In this document: positions 62,388-64,000 of the stretch, one piece after another
Position numbering within the stretch: position 1 is the stretch's first letter
Layout of the letters: every line of letters starts with the position of its first letter
Origin: DAISKN01 sp963716925
Lineage (GTDB): Bacteria > Acidobacteriota > Vicinamibacteria > Marinacidobacterales > SMYC01
Length of the DNA: 64,000 nt
Reading direction: 5' to 3'
NCBI GenBank assembly: GCA_963716925.1
Contig: CAVQUX010000025.1
Location: forward strand, 124,001-188,000
The notes under the pieces: generated by a model
Told to the model about the DNA's origin: nothing
What the model saw: only the letters and a program-made list of their open reading frames with translations
Database searches by the model: none
Translations under genes and position numbers: made by a program

Positions 62388-63002
62388 CTATTCCGAGACG
62401 GGAGGAATTACCTTGAGCCCGAATTCCTGCGCCGCATCCTCGAGCCATCTTCCAAGGAAATCAGCGAAGCTACGACGGACGACGATCTCGAACGACTCCT
62501 CCCTCCGGGAGAGAAGCACCCCGGCTGTCGCCAGAAGAGTCTGAGCGCACCGTCCTGGGGCAAAGACCCGCGGGTGCAGGTCCAGGGAGCACCCTTTGCC
62601 CAGGAGATCGCGTGCATGAGATCCGCGAAGGGTGAGTACCGTTTGACCGCTGCTCACGTCGCTGACGGCGGCGAAGATGCCCGTGAGAGCGTCTCGCAGC
62701 GCTTGAGCGATTCGGGTCTCTTGGTCCCGGGCGGTCAGGAGCAGCCATTCGTTGGGGCCCAGCCAGAACGCCGTCGTCTCGCGGTTTTCCGTGAGGGTGT
62801 TCGGCTGCAAGGGCAAGCCGAAGCCCACCACCCCTTCGACGGCGCGGAGAAACCTGGCGTCGGCCGGGTCTCCGCGCAAGTTGATGTGCCCCAGGAAGGC
62901 AAGTTCCCGGATCTCACAGCCCGCTTCGCTCCGCTCGCTGCCCGCGGGCGGAGTGGCGTGGAATTCGGTCAACGGAGATTCTCGACGAGGGACCCTAGAC
63001 AT
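62388..63002 (-). CDS. soxG: Sarcosine oxidase gamma subunit
   Basis: The 204-residue product shows the SoxG pattern (LREL-like opening, ETTAFWLGPNEWLLLTARDQE, RGSHARDLLGKGCSLDLHP and a C-terminal FVRRSFADFLGRWLEDAAQEF). It is the small subunit of the heterotetrameric oxidase that converts sarcosine to glycine, formaldehyde (or methylene-folate) and peroxide. ATG 63002 overlaps the end of soxA by 8 bases, so they are translated together. Confidence 0.88.
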   Translation of the reverse strand: MSRVPRRESPLTEFHATPPAGSERSEAGCEIRELAFLGHINLRGDPADARFLRAVEGVVGFGLPLQPNTLTENRETTAFWLGPNEWLLLTARDQETRIAQALRDALTGIFAAVSDVSSGQTVLTLRGSHARDLLGKGCSLDLHPRVFAPGRCAQTLLATAGVLLSRREESFEIVVRRSFADFLGRWLEDAAQEFGLKVIPPVSE

Positions 63003-64000
63003 TCTGTCTTGCTCCCTCCGGGTCGTAGAAGACCGGGCTCGCAACCACCGCGGGCACGACGCGACCGTTCAGCAAAGGAACGTACACTTCTTTTCCCATC
63101 CGCGACCTTCCGGCCTTGACCAAGGCGAGCGCAATGGAACGTCGAAGCTGGGCGCTGTAATAGCTGGAAGTGACGTGTCCAATCATCGGCATCGGAACCG
63201 AAGTGGATTTCGACTCCACGATCTGTCCGCCCTCCGGCAGCACCTCGCTGGGCGATTCCGTAAGCAATCCGACCAGTTGCTTGCGATCTTCGCGGAGCGA
63301 GTCCGCTCGGGATAGCGAGCGCTTCCCGAGAAAGTCCTTTTGCTTGCTGACGATCCAATCCATCCCCAGATCGGAAGGGGTGACGGAGCCGTCGGTTTCC
63401 TGCCCCACGATGATGAAGCCTTTCTCCGCCCGCAGGATGTGCAGGGCCTCCGTTCCGTAGGTGCTGATGCCGTACTCCTTGCCGGCCTCGAACAAGGCGT
63501 CCCACGCGCTCCGGCCGTAGTTCGCGGGGACGTTGACCTCATAGCTCAGCTCCCCGCTGAAGCTTATACGAATGACGCGAGCGGCGACGCCTGCCACCGT
63601 GCCCTCGCGCACGGACATGAAGGGAAAGGCCTCGTTCGAGAAGACGATATCGTCACAGACCTTCTCGATCACCTTCCGGCTCTGGGGGCCGACGACGGCG
63701 ATGTTGGCCCAGTGATCGGTGACCGACGTCAGATAGACTTTCAGCTCCGGCCATTCCGTCTGGAGCCAGCGCTCGAGCCAGTTCATGACCGAAGCCGCCC
63801 CACCGGTGGTGGTGTGCATCAAGTAATGATGCTCGCCCAGCCGGACGGTCACGCCGTCGTCCATCACCATGCCGTCCTCGCCCAGCATGAGGCCGTAACG
63901 GCAGCGGCCCACGGGAAGGTTGCCGAAGTTGTTGGTATAAACGCGGTTCAAGAGCTCCACCGCGTCGGGCCCCTGGATGTCGATCTTGCCGAGCGTCGAC
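62995..64000 (-). CDS. soxA: Sarcosine oxidase alpha subunit, C-terminal part (partial)
   Basis: The frame is open to the edge of the window and continues beyond it. The 335 visible residues are the GcvT-like folate-binding half of SoxA (RCRYGLMLGEDGMVMDDGVTVRLG; HYLMHTTTGGAASVMNWLERWLQTEWP; GVAARVIRISFSGELSYEVNVP; GTEALHILRAEKGFIIVGQET). The N-terminal FAD/NAD domains and the other subunits lie outside the window. It transfers the oxidised methyl group to tetrahydrofolate. Confidence 0.92.
   Translation of the reverse strand, partial: STLGKIDIQGPDAVELLNRVYTNNFGNLPVGRCRYGLMLGEDGMVMDDGVTVRLGEHHYLMHTTTGGAASVMNWLERWLQTEWPELKVYLTSVTDHWANIAVVGPQSRKVIEKVCDDIVFSNEAFPFMSVREGTVAGVAARVIRISFSGELSYEVNVPANYGRSAWDALFEAGKEYGISTYGTEALHILRAEKGFIIVGQETDGSVTPSDLGMDWIVSKQKDFLGKRSLSRADSLREDRKQLVGLLTESPSEVLPEGGQIVESKSTSVPMPMIGHVTSSYYSAQLRRSIALALVKAGRSRMGKEVYVPLLNGRVVPAVVASPVFYDPEGARQNV

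Overview
The window is high-GC DNA, densely packed with bacterial genes. It most likely comes from an uncultured Acidobacteriota lineage. That placement is inferred from family content: two MacB-type permeases of the acidobacterial ADOP kind (one behind a PadR regulator), an FG-GAP/ASPIC-UnbV (CRTAC1) protein, a GWxTD-domain protein, many secreted TPR proteins, secreted PQQ-like propellers and several amidohydrolases. No rRNA or tRNA gene was seen. Several genes lack a clear Shine-Dalgarno site and have a -10-like box only about 10-15 nt before the start codon, which suggests leaderless transcripts.

Layout. 1-8.2 kb: end of a histidine kinase, a secreted metallo-beta-lactamase-fold lipoprotein, an msrB-msrA repair pair, a frame-broken gene with a good promoter, a sigma-54-type promoter in front of a 36-residue membrane peptide, and an S10 peptidase/CRTAC1/TPR operon. 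8.2-15.3 kb: a secreted unknown, an auto-regulated-looking PadR-ADOP pair, an ECF sigma operon with two membrane proteins, and ettA. 15.3-30 kb: a nucleotidyltransferase pair, a serine hydrolase, an S41 protease remnant, a glycosyltransferase, a nucleoside hydrolase/amine oxidase/PQQ propeller operon, transporters, threonine synthase, a second ADOP permease and an apparently circularly permuted alkaline phosphatase-superfamily lipoprotein. 31-36.4 kb: a large propeller-amidohydrolase bracketed by ~80-bp direct repeats that match the 3' end of the following TPR gene. 36.4-45 kb: D-aminoacylase, AraC regulator, NTF2-like proteins, a PLP decarboxylase, a two-repeat secreted protein and a membrane-domain/pilin-like fusion. 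46-49 kb: a potassium uptake locus (KimA-like permease plus two TrkA subunits). 50-59 kb: a PQQ-TPR-DUF1684 cluster and a second, decayed copy of it. Downstream are a proline racemase family gene, a GWxTD protein and the end of a sarcosine oxidase operon (soxA-soxG).

The outstanding feature is at 56603-57385. Three adjacent open stretches in one frame are separated only by two in-frame TGA codons and together encode a 260-residue MerB (organomercurial lyase)-like protein. Each TGA falls where MerB has a catalytic cysteine (Cys96, in the C-x-x-D motif, and Cys159). Each TGA is followed at the right distance by a stem-loop that fits the bacterial SECIS rules; the second has the GGUC loop of the E. 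coli fdhF SECIS. I interpret it as a double-selenocysteine MerB-like selenoprotein, divergently transcribed from a ferritin-like di-iron protein. A gene caller would report only fragments. The remains of a group II intron lie directly behind it.
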